From contig CM056743.1 of the NCBI GenBank assembly GCA_029851415.1, positions 92,974,501 to 93,038,500 on the forward strand: a stretch of 64,000 bases of DNA, in the 5' to 3' direction. The DNA is from Eretmocerus hayati (lineage: Eukaryota > Arthropoda > Insecta > Hymenoptera > Aphelinidae). Each line of letters begins with the position of its first letter. Positions within the stretch are counted from its first letter, which is position 1. The notes beneath the pieces were generated by a model. The model made no database searches. It had not been told where the DNA came from and saw only the letters and a list, made by a program, of their open reading frames with translations. Shown here piece by piece: positions 13,220-25,325 of this stretch. Made by a program: the position numbers and the translations under genes.

Positions 13220-13992
13220 AAATACGAAGTTGCATCGAAGGGTTTTGATGGAAAGATTTGAGATGAAGAAGTAACAAAGATAGAAATTTGGCAACGTTTG
13301 AAAGAATGGTTTTGAACGTGGATAGCGTTCCGTCTCCCGATAGTACGGCGTGCAAATGACTTTTCAGGAGCAGAGTGCACGCACACTATCGGGTTCTGCC
13401 CGACGCTGATGTTAGTCGCATCGGAGCGTCCTTAAATATGAATCGCGCTAAAATTGGTACGCTTGCGAATTTGACCATTCGAGAAATTTCAGTGAGCAGT
13501 CAATTTGCAGTGGGCCGAAACCTGCCGAGATATGTAGAATCGTCATCGAGTAACACGGCGAATCCATCTGAAAATTCTCAAATCGTCAAATTCGCAAGCG
13601 CACAAATTTGAGCGCGATTCACATATACAGACGCTCCGATGCGACTTACATCAGCGTCGGGCAGAGCCCAATAGTGTGCGTGTACTCTGCCCCTGAAGAG
13701 TCATTCAAACGCCGCACTAATGGGAGACGAAACGCTGTCCGCGTTCAAAATCATTTTTCCAAACTCTGCCAAATTCCTATGTTCGTTACTCCATCATCTC
13801 GGATCTTTTCATCAAAATCCTTCGATTGCACTTCGTATTTGGACGAAGCTCGAAGGTACACATGCTCAAAAATATAATACATTTGATTCAGTATGTGTGA
13901 AAACCAGTACATAAACGCGGATGTTAAAGGCATTGCTCTGTACAGCCAAACATCTCACATTCATATCAAAATTTGAATTTGCCGCCAGAGCA
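13220..13992. repeat. Foldback element, copy A (uninterrupted)
   Basis: The arms are inverted copies of each other. The left arm (13220 to about 13485) carries gcccgacgctgatgttagtc and atgaatcgcgct; the right arm (about 13580-13992) carries their reverse complements and continues outward through ctgtacagccaaacatctca to gccgccagagc. The loop is about 90 bp. The left arm is truncated compared with copy B. The element has no coding capacity. It matters because it preserves uninterrupted versions of the target sites used by the Tigger element (the site around 13626) and by the hAT element (the site around 13858). Confidence 0.85.
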
Positions 13993-14001
13993 CACACACA
14001 C

Positions 14002-14004
<3 letters not shown>

Positions 14005-14046
<42 letters not shown>
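14005..14046. repeat. (TA)n microsatellite
   Basis: About 21 TA dinucleotides directly after a short CA run, at the outer end of foldback copy A. Confidence 0.95.
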
Positions 14047-14049
<3 letters not shown>

Positions 14050-14150
14050 ATTTAGTTCATTACAAGGTCGATACTGTATGTATGTGTTAACAGGACATCA
14101 TTCAGCCATGAGCGCGATACGTCACGAGTGTACCAATTTCATATTGGGCA

Positions 14151-14340
14151 CCTATCAACCTATCCGCGAAAGATGCCTCAGTCAGTCGCGTAACTGACCG
14201 ATGATTTCAGTCAGTTGCGCTGACGGCTAGACTGATAGGGATGAAAGGTAAGCTTCTACGCAGAGTTTTCCAACCGCGTACCGTTACGCAACTGACTAGA
14301 CACTTACGTCAGTAGCTGATTCACCTATCTGGCTACGACA
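14151..14340 (+). mobile_element. MITE-like repeat, copy 1
   Basis: Roughly 190 bp, matched by 31092-31275. Its inverted ends centre on the motif cagttgcgtaactg. In copy 2 the two ends share 19 bp, tcagccagttgcgtaactg. It has no reading frame. It is probably a non-autonomous DNA-transposon derivative, but no target duplication was identified with confidence. Confidence 0.6.
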
Positions 14341-14385
14341 TATATGAGAGGTTCTACAGAACTTTTGACATTAGGCGTACTGCAC
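14338..14385 (+). repeat. Short dispersed repeat, copy 1
   Basis: The block atgagaggttctacagaact and flanking bases recur inverted at about 22827-22872 and, more diverged, in direct orientation at about 55793-55840. The copies lie next to different foldback elements, so this may be the outer end of an element family whose full extent I cannot define. Confidence 0.5.
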
Positions 14386-14492
14386 GCTATCTCTGAACCT
14401 TCAAAAGATTATCAAAATGTCGGAGTTGATTTGAATAGCTCCGAGGGCCTCGGAATGTGTACTCTATTCGCTGTTCTGTCAAAAGAATCTGT

Positions 14493-14621
14493 TTATCCAC
14501 AGCACGTCCCGCAACCCTCATTCTTTGGGTATCTCTTAGCGTACTCGCGCCGTCTTTTGATTTCTTCAGCCTGCTGCAAAAATAACATTGCTCGAAAAAT
14601 TCTGCCAAAATTCAGTGACAT
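14493..14621 (-). CDS. Small reading frame beside the DD41D element
   Basis: A 42-codon frame beginning MSLNFGRIFRAML, with a central basic EIKRRREYAKR stretch and a C-terminal CGTCCG. It begins only 13 bp outside the DD41D transposon insertion site. Before that insertion it would have been preceded by an acceptor-like ctcaatatag, so it could be an exon that the insertion separated from its gene. No family is recognised and support is weak. Confidence 0.2.
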   Translation of the reverse strand: MSLNFGRIFRAMLFLQQAEEIKRRREYAKRYPKNEGCGTCCG

Positions 14622-14634
14622 TTTAGGCACCCTA

Positions 14635-15218
14635 TACAGGGTGTCCACGTTCATGTGAAAAAGCCGCAAACCACCGATAGATTGCGGGCCCACGGGACAA
14701 AGTGCGGTGTGAAAAAAATTTTATCGGCAAAATTGATTGCGTTATTGGATTATTAATGTCCCATAAGAAATGCATTGGCTCAAGATCACTCAAGACAGAC
14801 CAATGCAGGGGTGGAGTCTAAGGTGTCTACTATTGACCTGGACACACCCCTTGCCAACTCTTAGTATGTTGAAACACATGGCTCGTCGGAAGGCTATCCG
14901 TATGGGGCACTCGTTTACAATTCAGCCTGACCTTCGCTCACATGTGCGAGCCCAGATAGCAGAGCAGCATTCACACGAAAGTGGTTGAGTGCAGGTATTA
15001 GGTATGCATCCGTATTTCGGGTGTGAAGTGCGTGGCAAAGAGATGCACACATTTTACCTGAACCGCCGTAAAGCTCGCCGTAAAGTGTGAGATAGCAATA
15101 GCGCCCACATTACCTTCAGTTTATTGACCTGCGATCGTGGAATTTGTCAAAATGAGTGAGCGAAGGAAGCAAGGGGAGCAAAACTCGCGATCATAAGCCG
15201 AATGTCATAAACGAAGGC
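14635..15218 (+). repeat. Left terminal inverted repeat of DD41D element
   Basis: Pairs with 20703-21286. Both arms hold the same incidental 72-codon frame (14770-14988 and 20933-21151), a useful marker that no indel separates them. Similarity ends sharply after acgaaggc. Confidence 0.93.
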
Positions 15219-17924
15219 CCGCAGCCAGCTACAAGCTCTTTAATCAGTATCGCTTATGGGTGAAAGAGTATACAGAATCTTTGAGATATCCGAATAAGTC
15301 TCGATTGAATTTCTAGAGTCGGATGACACACGAGTAGTTCCGCGCAAAAGCGGACCACAAATTGCAGTTATGTCTCAAATAGTTTTTTTCGTCATTTTTA
15401 ATCGATTCAATGACCCAAAACATGAACTTTTTATTCGCTACGGAAGCCAGAGAAAATTGTTACATAACTCTAGGGAATATCCCTCTGATTTTGGAGGGAA
15501 AGATAAAAACTCTTTCTCTAAAATCGGTGTAGTTCCGATCTAGCGTAAGATACATTATTACGTGGTTGGTGGTATTTAGTCGATCTCAGGAGATCTATCG
15601 GAACATGCTTTGGGATTTTTGTCTGAAGTTATGGACGCCCCCTTTGAGCAGGAAGGTGAGAAACAGGAAAAAATTCATTTTCTCAAAGATCCATGCCTTT
15701 ACAAACCTGAAAATTCATATTCGGACATAAAACTGCGTGTCCTTCATGGGTCCTGCGCCGTTTTTCTGACATATTATTGTTGTGTTCAGCCTTCTCTGTC
15801 GATCAAAGAGTTTTTGTGCCCATGCGCAGGAATTCAAGCTGCAGAAACTAATTTTATTAAGAAGCGAAGATAATTTCCTCCACATTGACCACTTGGGGAA
15901 GTCAATTTGATGCAATGGGACCGAAGTTACAAGGCTCAATGATAAAGCACGCAACTGCACAAATTTCCCGGTTAGTGTTGCGGCTCGAGTAAATCTGTTG
16001 TTATTATTCAAATTAGGTAGCTTTAGACCCAGTGAGCAAATTGACAATGCCGAGTCGTCATTTTAAAGAAAATTTTGTTGGCTATCTAATGAAATTGGTT
16101 CCAGTAACCTATATCCATGCGCGTGCGTAAAAGAATCCATTGTTCTAGAGGCTGAAAACATCAATGAAGTGTCGAAAAATGGTGTGGGATCTCAAAAAAA
16201 AGGATTGAAACTGTCTTTTCTTAGAACACGCAATTTCATATCGAAATATTAATTTTCAAATATTTAACGTAATGGAGTTTTGAAAAATAGAGTTTTTCAT
16301 GTTTTCCACCTTTCTGTCCATAGAAATAATCGCTGACTGAAGAGAAAAAATTAGTCAGATCGCAGCTACGCACATTTTACTGGAGAAAGATTGATATTTT
16401 TTCAAGATGTCGTAAAAATATTCCTTAGAGATACAAAAGATTTTCTTGATAAAATCAATTCAAACAGTGGAAAAAAAAATCCGTGACATAACTGCTGTTT
16501 GTCGTCCGCTTCCACGCGGAATTACTCATCCATGAGATTGATCCAGTAAGCCGCTCATGTTATTTCTGTCAAAACTTTTAGGATCATGGGGTTGAGAGAA
16601 AAATTTTCGACCGGGATAAATAGAGTGATCTGACCGATCAGAGTGCATGCATTCTTGCCAATACAATTTTTTTCCTTTCACAAGGGTAGAAATGGTCTAC
16701 TATAGTAGGGCGTAATTCTACAAGGCACTCGGAAAATTTCAAATCATCACCGTAGAAAGTGTGCATGATGATTCTTCATATTAGAACTTATCGTTCACTC
16801 TGCGTAAGGGGGAAAAAATTAAGAGTCACTTTCTGATTACGTGGTTTATTCGGTTCGCAACTGCAGCAAGAGATAGGAGTCACTACAACTTTTTGATGCC
16901 ACTTGAAGCAAGTGTGTGCGGAAATCAAAAATATCAGTTAGTCTTAACTATAATTCTAAGCTAAAGAGAGTATCAAAAATACAACTATAATGACCGCAGC
17001 TATTTCAATTGCACATAGACACACAACTTACCATGATTAATGACTAACAAGCAAAGTATGAGCTAATCTGATCGAAGCTTGAACGATTTTGGTGATTATT
17101 ACATCTATTTTCTAGGATGAATTATAAGATTGAGTAATGCCAACAGCGGATGTGAATGAAAGTCAAGAATCAATAAATGTTCGGAATTTCCTTTGAGATT
17201 TGAGAGTGCTCGGCATGAGCTACGAAATGCGACCACGCAGAGCTCTCTACGACCAATAGGTTCTGAGATATCCAACTCTGAAAATCATCAGCTTGATTCC
17301 CAGATGTCCTCAGACTTTTGGCCGGTAGTGTATCCATTCCGTGGTAGAGTTGTTTGAACTTTTAGATCTCGTGGTCAAAACTAGTGTGGGATGTAACCCC
17401 GAAAGACTGTGCTCCTTTTTTGCACGGAAATTCGATTTTTTGCTTATTTTACAAATTATTATTTAGCTTGAAAAAACAATCACAGTCAGTCGTGGTTGCA
17501 TCTGACTTCAATTTCGACAACTGATTCTAAAACCTTAGCTAACTCATCGATAAAATATGTGTATCAGATATGTTTGTTCATGGAAGTCAGTCTAGTTATA
17601 ACGAACGGAATAATTTCGATGGAGCGTGTCTTTTACGTTCAAAACGTGGAAAATGTCTATTTTAGCACAACCTTAGATGTTCGAAAATTGCGAGTAAAAA
17701 AATTCTCATGGAATACCGAAAAATCCTGACGTGGTGATGCAAAGAAGGCATCGGATTCTTGTTCAGATGGTGGATTCGAGTGAGACATGTGTACTTTGAT
17801 CTACTATACAAAACAACTTTTCTGTTTCGTGCAACTATGTCACCTAGTGGAGATTTTGCTCACGTGCGGTATCAGCTGTCCTAATTCGGGTCCACCAATC
17901 TGTAACTTATGTTTAGCTGCACAG
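15219..17924. other. Interior of DD41D element without recognised gene
   Basis: AT-rich sequence with only short, unconvincing frames (15610-15873, 17496-17729). A diverged inverted pair lies at about 15322-15375 and 16487-16540, sharing gacataactg and gtccgctt...gcgga blocks. It may be an older element nested here. Confidence 0.5.
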
Positions 17925-20140
17925 TCATCGCCTTGGAATTTGCTGGAATTGGCCCCCTTGTACTTGAATACACTGAAGCAATTTTTGTTCCACAAGGGCA
18001 GTAGCACTCTGTACCTCTTGGGGAGTGATTGTCCTAAACGCTTCGATGATCCTTTCTCGAAGCTGTTCTTCAGTGTTGATTGGGACACTGTACACCTGAG
18101 CTTTGATCCTCCCCCAGAGATAAAAGTCGCACGGTGTCAAGTCGGGTGATCTTGCCGGCCATGCGATTGGCCCCCCTCGCCCAATCCATCGGTTGGGGAA
18201 AGCTTGGTCAAGATGTTCTCGAACATCCACTGGAAAGGCAGGAAGAATAGTTTCTAGAAAAGTTGACTAGCAATCGCAATTGTATTGATGTCAAAATCTA
18301 CGGAAATTATGACTAACTAGAGCAGTAGCAATAATATTTCTTGATTTTTTTCGACAACTGATGCAAACACGCAAAATATCCTATTTGCGTCAAAGGGATA
18401 TATTTCATGCATAACCGAGAGAATGAGATATACTCTTGAATAGCCAAATGGGAGAGCAAGAGATCAATGAGTTTATAGTGGAGACGTTGCATTTTTCCTT
18501 CGGAACGAAAATTCCTCAAACTTTTCGCCTCGTGAATTCGGATTCTTATGCTATAATGGTCAAAATTAGGCGAGGACCATCCACTGGGTATAGCTGTAGA
18601 CTTGTGATCCTGAGACTGGGGGGAAAACTCGAAAACTCAGAGAAATCGTGTGGAGCTACAAAAGTATTGATCGGATGAGATGAGTCTCAAGATTGATGAC
18701 GATCTCACGCCTCGAGAAATTCAGAACAAGTTTTGCGAGGTCTGTGATTTTCCCTCAGATTTTTCAGACATGTCACTGATGTTGATCATACTGATTCTCT
18801 GGAGATATAATCTCTCTCAAAGTTTTGAAGAAACAAACATCTTGTTACAACTTGCCATCTATGCAGCGCGATTTCAGTGAACTATTCGATACATTGTATC
18901 ATGTTATTCTTGCCAAAGTGAAGAGATAAAATATCACAAGTCTCTATCCCAGGAATCTACTTGAACTATCGAAGGTACAAGATCTACGGCCTTACTCGCA
19001 CACACAGATTGAGATACCGTAATCTAATACGAAGAGAGTCGGACAGTACATCTCGACCCACACAAAGTTCGAGAGGTTCCCGAGTGTACCTCAATGCAAG
19101 GGGCAAAGAATCCAAGAATAGTATCGTGTCTAAAGTTCCACTTATTAAAAAATAAAGTCAAAAGTTTCGGAAATTTTCTCGGGTAGTATTCTAGAATTGA
19201 GTTCCACGATCATGGCATTCGAATTCAGATGAAAATTTTCTCGTACCTCTAAAATGAGCTGGAGCCCCATCTTGCATGAATAACATTCTCCTGATCACGT
19301 CCTCGGGCACGCCAGCTTCACGCAACAATCTCGGTAAGTCGCGCAAGAGATCCAGGTAACCAGCTCCGTTCAAGCGTATTGGGATAAACACAGGTCCAAT
19401 CTGAAAGATGAATCGAGTGTTTTTTTTCTTTACTTAAATCGAGTATTTTTATTCATGGCTTGATACTATGAAATTCGTCGAAATGAACTTGTTGAGTATT
19501 TATAACTTACGAGAATACTATCTATCATGCCGGCCCAAACATGAATGTTGATCCTGTACTGGGTCTTGGAGTTCCAGGTCTTGAATGGGTTGCGGCGAGC
19601 CCATGTGATGAAATTTTTTGTGTTTTGAAGTCCGCCTTTAGTAAACATACACTCATCCGAAAACAATATGAGACTCAAAAGGTTGCGGTTCATGTTGATG
19701 AGTCGCAACATTTCTGCACTAAATAGCACTCTACGTTCAGGATCTGCATTCATCAATTCCTGAACTTTCACATAATGGTAGGCCTTGTACCCTCTCTCCT
19801 TCAGAACTTTCTGAATGCTTGACTTCCGGATCTGCAAGTCTCTTGCACCGTCCCTCAGACTGTGCGTTGGATTGGTCTCATAATAAAGAATTATTCTGTC
19901 CCGAGCATCTTCGTGAAGAACTGGTCGAGGACGGTGAGCAGGAATATGATTTGGAACCAGAGCTTGCAACGGGTCCCGCAAACGATGAACCGCTCTCAAG
20001 ATAGTACCCGCGGTCGGGCGTTCTCCTATCGGGAAGAGAGGGTGATCGGAGCACATACGCGATGCAGCCAATGCATTGTAGCCCGTGACCACATAAAACT
20101 CTGCCATCAAAACATATTGCTGATGAGAATAAACAACCAT
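17925..20140 (-). CDS. DD41D Tc1/mariner-family transposase (three exons, apparently intact)
   Basis: The exons on the minus strand are 20140-19511, 19400-19247 and 18229-17925. Donors gtaagt and gtacga and acceptors ctttcag and tttccag join them in frame to 363 codons including the stop. The N-terminal part (HQQYVLMAEFYVVTG...) fits the helix-turn-helix/DUF4817-type region that precedes the catalytic domain in insect Tc3-like transposases. The catalytic acidic residues are in LILFSDECMFT (exon 1), FMQDGAPAHF (exon 2) and SPDLTPCDFYLWG (exon 3). Counting across the exon 2/3 junction gives 41 residues between the last two, matching the class described in insects as DD41D or rosa. The ATG at 20140 was chosen because family similarity begins there, although the frame is open to 20287. 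The protein would cut and paste the element at TA sites. No stop or frameshift was found. Intron 2 is about 1 kb. The fit to the DUF4817 group is from memory. Confidence 0.82.
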
Positions 20141-20702
20141 GATGCACTTCACTTCGGTACAATAGCGCGCGGAATCCTCGGGATCGAGAACATTGAAACT
20201 TGTGGAAAATCGCGAGATGCACAGTTCCACTGATGCCGGGAAACTGCCGAGCACTTGACCAGAGTAACATATCATAGCCAAAAACAAGGAGATGGGTTAC
20301 CCGCAAATAAGTTGTGAGGAGAGGGAAAATTTTTTTGGACAGTTTTGGGTAGAAAGTGCTCTTCCTGTGCAAACGAAAGATGCAATCTCGAAACGTGCAA
20401 GATTCCGAAACGCTGAAACACGTGCTGACAGAAACAACCACACTACAATAACAGTCCTTACGATGGTTCCATAATTTTTACAGATCGCCAGATGAGAGCC
20501 CTCCACATCCTGCGCTCTCGACGTTGTAAAGGATCAAAGATAATTATCAGGGACAGGCAGAGTAGATGAGAGCAGCATGTTTTTCCTCGCGATGCGGCTA
20601 TGTCAAAGGCTGTATCAAGGTCTACAAATTATTCCTGTGTAAATCACCTCCAGATTTACTCTCCTGTGCGATAACAGCTGGAGAGTTCGCAGCTGATGAC
20701 CA

Positions 20703-21286
20703 GCCTTCGTTTATGACATTCGGCTTATGATCGCGAGTTTTGCTCCCCTTGCTTCCTTCGCTCACTCATTTTGACAAATTCCACGATCGCAGGTCAATAA
20801 ACTGAAGGTAATGTGGGCGCTATTGCTATCTCACACTTTACGGCGAGCTTTACGGCGGTTCAGGTAAAATGTGTGCATCTCTTTGCCACGCACTTCACAC
20901 CCGAAATACGGATGCATACCTAATACCTGCACTCAACCACTTTCGTGTGAATGCTGCTCTGCTATCTGGGCTCGCACATGTGAGCGAAGGTCAGGCTGAA
21001 TTGTAAACGAGTGCCCCATACGGATAGCCTTCCGACGAGCCATGTGTTTCAACATACTAAGAGTTGGCAAGGGGTGTGTCCAGGTCAATAGTAGACACCT
21101 TAGACTCCACCCCTGCATTGGTCTGTCTTGAGTGATCTTGAGCCAATGCATTTCTTATGGGACATTAATAATCCAATAACGCAATCAATTTTGCCGATAA
21201 AATTTTTTTCACACCGCACTTTGTCCCGTGGGCCCGCAATCTATCGGTGGTTTGCGGCTTTTTCACATGAACGTGGACACCCTGTA
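20703..21286 (-). repeat. Right terminal inverted repeat of DD41D element
   Basis: The reverse complement of 14635-15218 over its whole length as far as I compared. The outer end is accctgta followed by the TA duplication. About 560 bp (20141-20702) separate it from the transposase start; this stretch presumably holds the promoter, but I see no clear core element. Confidence 0.93.
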
Positions 21287-21288
21287 TA

Positions 21289-22826
21289 TTGAGAAAAGAT
21301 AGGTTTCAGACGCGTGCCTTCAACGTGGCGTTCATAAACAAACGTCGAAGTCGCGTAACCGTGTTTTCACGAAAAGTTGAGATCTCCCGTACTGAGCTTA
21401 TAAAAGAAATAACATTTGCGATAGTTACATGATCGAAACGGATTTCAATAGCTTGAAACAACACCAATAATATCCCGTTTGGTTTGGGTGCGTGCGACCA
21501 ATTGCGTTTAGATGATAGCATCAAGAAGATGGGTCAGTTCATGCGCCCACTCGACTCAAAATGGTCAAATTTCCACGGCACGAGGGGAAGAAGGGGGGCA
21601 CGCTCCTGGAATGTTTTGCCCATTTTTCTCCACCTATTTTTGAACAATATCCCATAGTTCTCATGTCCTGATATGGAATGTTATTTGAGTGAGAAGCATT
21701 ACAAGAATTGTATCGAAGGGGTCGATGTGATCGAGCCCGTCTCAGCACTTCTATGAGGTTGCAATCGCTCATATTATCCTGGAAACAGATTATTCACACC
21801 AGAGAACCCATTCTACCTTCAAATGCCACCATAGGCCAGTCAACATCTGGAGTAGATATAGGAAATCTGACTGTCCTACCTCCAACACCTGTTACAAGAA
21901 GAGTGAGCAAGAAAAGGGCTCAAGCAGGTTCTGAAAAGAAGAAAGCATCGCCGAAAAGAAGGCGTCGGAATGGGAAGAATTGACTATGATTGTACTTTCT
22001 CATTTCTATATGAGGTTCAACAAATGTTCTGGAAATTAAAGATCGTATTATGTTGAAAAAATCTATTGTGTCATGACTTTGTACAAGTTAATCCGAATGC
22101 TCCTACCTTACATTCAATATTACTCGCACAACTAGAATCTTCCTTCCTTGATTCGCCCAATCATTGGGCGCATGAAGTCTTGGATGAGATCATTTTAAAG
22201 CGTGGGAGAGGTTGTATTCCATGAATGACAATGTGTTTGTTTGTCTGAACGTAATCCATCGTCTCTAGTTAGCTATCAGTCGCGTCACTCTTGATTGTCA
22301 TCTTGCATACATGGTTCGTCGAGAAATAGCATTTGCCATATCTGCTTAAAATATGGAGCTCTACCTCGTGATAATCACTACTCTCGCCATCAGCACCACC
22401 CATATACTGTCGATCGAAAAACACTCTGGGACCCTAGTATTCAAATATATATATATATATACTATCACGATCCCGAATCATACAAAGACGCGTTGAAATG
22501 ATTTTAGTTTCCAGAGCCATTTTCCTTGAATACCCCTCGTGGTGTAATAACGAGCTGGTGAGGCAGAAAAATCGTTGCTTTCCAGTCAGAATTACTCAAA
22601 AATCTGACCGATAACCACATCTGGCAGTGCGCGAATGATCCGATGGGTTTACATTCGACTGAGAGTATCTAAAAGTCCTTTGGACGTCTGTGAACGTTTT
22701 TGGTTGGTACAGGAATAACATTCCCCCAAATTAGTAGGCACGCACTTTTCCACTCCTTTTTGGGGTTCTAGTTACCACTCGAATTGATTCCAGACGCGAG
22801 CCATGAAAAAAAAAATTTCATTCTGC
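21289..22826. other. Spacer; possible basic terminal exon and (AT)n
   Basis: Mostly featureless. The plus frame ending at 21983 finishes in a strongly basic tail (KKRAQAGSEKKK...KRRRRNGKN) like a nuclear-localisation or nucleic-acid-binding terminus, so the part from about 21790 to 21983 could be a 3' exon. No family is recognised. A short (AT)n lies at 22446-22461. Confidence 0.25.
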
Positions 22827-22872
22827 AGTAACCCAAATGTCAAAAGTTCTGTAGAACCTCTCATATGTGCTC
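22827..22872 (-). repeat. Short dispersed repeat, copy 2
   Basis: Reverse complement of 14338-14385 (aagttctgtagaacctctcat), abutting the left arm of foldback copy B. Confidence 0.5.
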
Positions 22873-23425
22873 CGGCGGCAAATTCAAATTTTGGTATGAA
22901 TGTGAAATCTTTGGCTGTACAGAGCAATGCCTTCAACATACCAGTTGATGTACTGGTTTTCTCACATACTCAATCAAATGTATCATATTTCTGAGCATGG
23001 GTACCTTCGAGCCTCCTTTAAATACGGAGTTGCATCGAAGGATTTCGATGGAAAGATTTGAGATGGTGGAGTAACAAAGATAGAAAATTGGCAAAGTTTG
23101 AAAAAATGATTTTGAACGCGGATAGCGTTTCGTCTCCCGATAGTGTGGCGTTCGAATGACTCTCTAGGGGCAGAATACACGCACACTATCGGGCTCTGCC
23201 CGACGCTGATGTGAGTCGCATCAGAGCGTCCTTATATATGAATCGCGCTATATTTTGTGCGCTTGCGAATTTCACGATTCGAGAAATTCCAGTAGGCAGT
23301 CAATTCGCAGTGGGCTGCAACCTGCCGAGATGTGTGGAATCGTCATCGAGTAACACGGCAAATCCATCTGAAAATTCTCAAATCGTCAAATTCGCAAGCG
23401 CACAAATTTGAGCGCGATTCACATA

Positions 23426-23575
23426 CAGTAAGCCCCACTCAATGTGATCGCGCTCGATGTTATCAACCGCTTAATGTTTTCAAAGTTGCTGGTCCCGGTT
23501 CGCTTGTATATCAATCCATGTAAATTCACTCGGCTAATGTGATCAGGATCCCGGATAATGTTATCATGCAATCGG
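23426..23575 (+). promoter_or_regulatory. Subterminal motif cluster, candidate transposase-binding sites
   Basis: Related 11-mers recur: tcaatgtgatc, tcgatgttatc, ttaatgttttc, ctaatgtgatc and ataatgttatc. Repeats of this kind near transposon ends often bind the transposase; here that role is inferred. Confidence 0.45.
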
Positions 23576-23719
23576 AATAAGGGGACATATACATCTGCGT
23601 GTTTATGTCGATCAAAGAACACTACCACCATGCGAAATATATATTTGACGGCATCATTCATGAAACCAATATCGATCGCCAATTGCGTGTGAGACTCATA
23701 CATCACTTGTTCACTCAAA

Positions 23720-25325
23720 ATGAGCAAACGGCACGACTTGAGTTTGGCTGAAAAATCAAAATTGTTATCGGACTATGATCTTTTACCGGATGGTACGAAA
23801 CAACGGGAAGCTGCAGCCAAGCTCGGAATATCTCAGCCTCTACTGTGCGAATCGTTGAATAATAGGGAAGAGATAGAAAGTGATTGTTTGAATGATGTGA
23901 ATAAAGATCGAAAGCGTATGAGACAAGGAAAAGATGAAGAAGTTGAAGAGGCTCTTAAAGAATGGTTCACTAAAGTTCGGAAAGAGGATACTCCAGTAAA
24001 CGGACCCGTCCTGATGCAAAAAGCAGAAAATTTGGTACATCGAATGGGCAAGGACTTTGTTGCTACTCCTGGATGGTTTTACAGATGGCGGAATTGAAAA
24101 AATATTGCGTATGGTAAGATTCACGGTGAGGAAGGGATGCAAATCATACTGATGCAGATGCTTGGCTTATCAAGGAATTGCCAAAGCTCTTAATCAAGTT
24201 CGGTTTGCATAACATCTGGGATGCCGACGAATTTGCTCTCTTCCTCCGGGCTCTGCCTCAGCATACTTATGCTGTCAAAGATCAAAATGTGATGGGTGTG
24301 AAATTGTGTGAAGAGAGCATTACAGTATTGTTGTGTGCAAGTATGGCGGGAGAGAAGAAAGAGTTGTTTGTGATTGGCAAGAGTCTCAACCCTCGATGTT
24401 TGAAAGAATCAAAAAAGTTGCCACTTGGATATGCTGCTAACGAAAATGCTTGGATGACGATACCCAAATTCAGAGATTGGGTGAGTGCTTGGGATGAAAC
24501 ATTAGATCATAAAATAGCTCTTTTGGTTGATAATTGCACAGCTCACAATATTGATACCAAGTTTAAAAATATCGAGATCTTCCATCTGCCGGCATACACA
24601 ACGTCACTGATTCAACCATGTGACCAAGGTAATATTCGCACTGTCAAAGTTTATTACAGGCATGAAATGGTAAGCAGAGTCGTTGCTGTAATCGACAAAG
24701 GTGATGGAGGAGCTCTAAGACCAAATGACCTTGCCAAGAAAACCACAGTTTTGGAGGCTATGCATTTGCTTGAGAAAGCTTGGAGTATGGTGAGTGAGTC
24801 AACCATCTGTAACTGCTTTGGAAAGGCTGGATTTATCGATAATCAAAACGGCGACACACAGTCTGTCTTTGTGAACGTTAAAGGGAAAGCATCAACAACT
24901 CAAGAGAGCTTGACTGACGAGCAATTTGCAGAGTGGATGTCTACAGACGAGCACATACAAACATGTGAAGAGTTGACCGAAGAGGCCTTATGTTCTAGGT
25001 AAGCGCTTGTGAATCCGTATAGTGTATCTGTCACATAAAGAATCACTCATAATCTTGGATCAAATCCTGCAGATACAATAGTCGTGGTGATGATCCTCCA
25101 GAAATTGACGATGATGACGATTGTGAACAAAATGAGCCTGGTAATAAGAAAGTACTTCCCAGAGAAATGCTGGACGCCTTGGAAAGTCTCCGAAAAGGAG
25201 TATATCAGTACGCTGAAAATTTTGATCTCCAATACAAAGACGAAGATTTTATACACAAAATTATAATACAGAATGGAAAACGAAGTAAAATAGATGATTT
25301 TTCCCAAAAAAATGATTGTGTGTGA
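23720..25325 (+). pseudogene. Tigger-like transposase, broken
   Basis: Exon 1 starts at ATG 23720 with a CENP-B/pogo-type DNA-binding region: a first helix-turn-helix (LAEKSKLLSDY...REAAAKLGIS) and a Tc5-type second domain ending GWFYRWRN. An in-frame TGA near 24095 (likely from CGA) and a frameshift near 24140 separate it from the DDE domain. The DDE domain is open to 24998: IWDADEFALF, then LLVDNCTAHN and, 30 residues after that Asp, LIQPCDQGNIRT. A good donor (gtaagc at 24999) and acceptor (tcctgcag, ending 25072) join a last exon, 25073-25325, with an acidic PPEIDDDDDC stretch typical of Tigger C termini. Two lesions mean it cannot make full-length enzyme. The first acidic box has DADEF where family members usually read NADET. 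Confidence 0.88.

Larger units (their letters stand above)
14635..21286 (-). mobile_element. Tc1/mariner-type DNA transposon, DD41D class, long TIRs
   Basis: A 6652-bp element bounded by 584-bp inverted repeats that begin tacagggtgtccacgttcat and by a TA duplication (14633-14634 and 21287-21288). If the element instead begins at CAGGGTG, the ends are 14637 and 21284. It encodes one three-exon transposase on the minus strand. TA targets are characteristic of the Tc1/mariner superfamily; terminal repeats this long and an intron-bearing transposase are less usual. The arms look identical wherever I compared them, which argues for a recent insertion. About 2.7 kb between the left arm and the transposase stop codon has no recognised gene. 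Confidence 0.9.

Noticed and set aside
14770..14988. Identical 72-codon frames at 14770-14988 and 20933-21151
   Set aside because: They lie inside the terminal inverted repeats. Identity reflects arm identity, and no domain is recognised.
17787..18149. 120-codon plus-strand frame
   Set aside because: It is the antisense of the third transposase exon.
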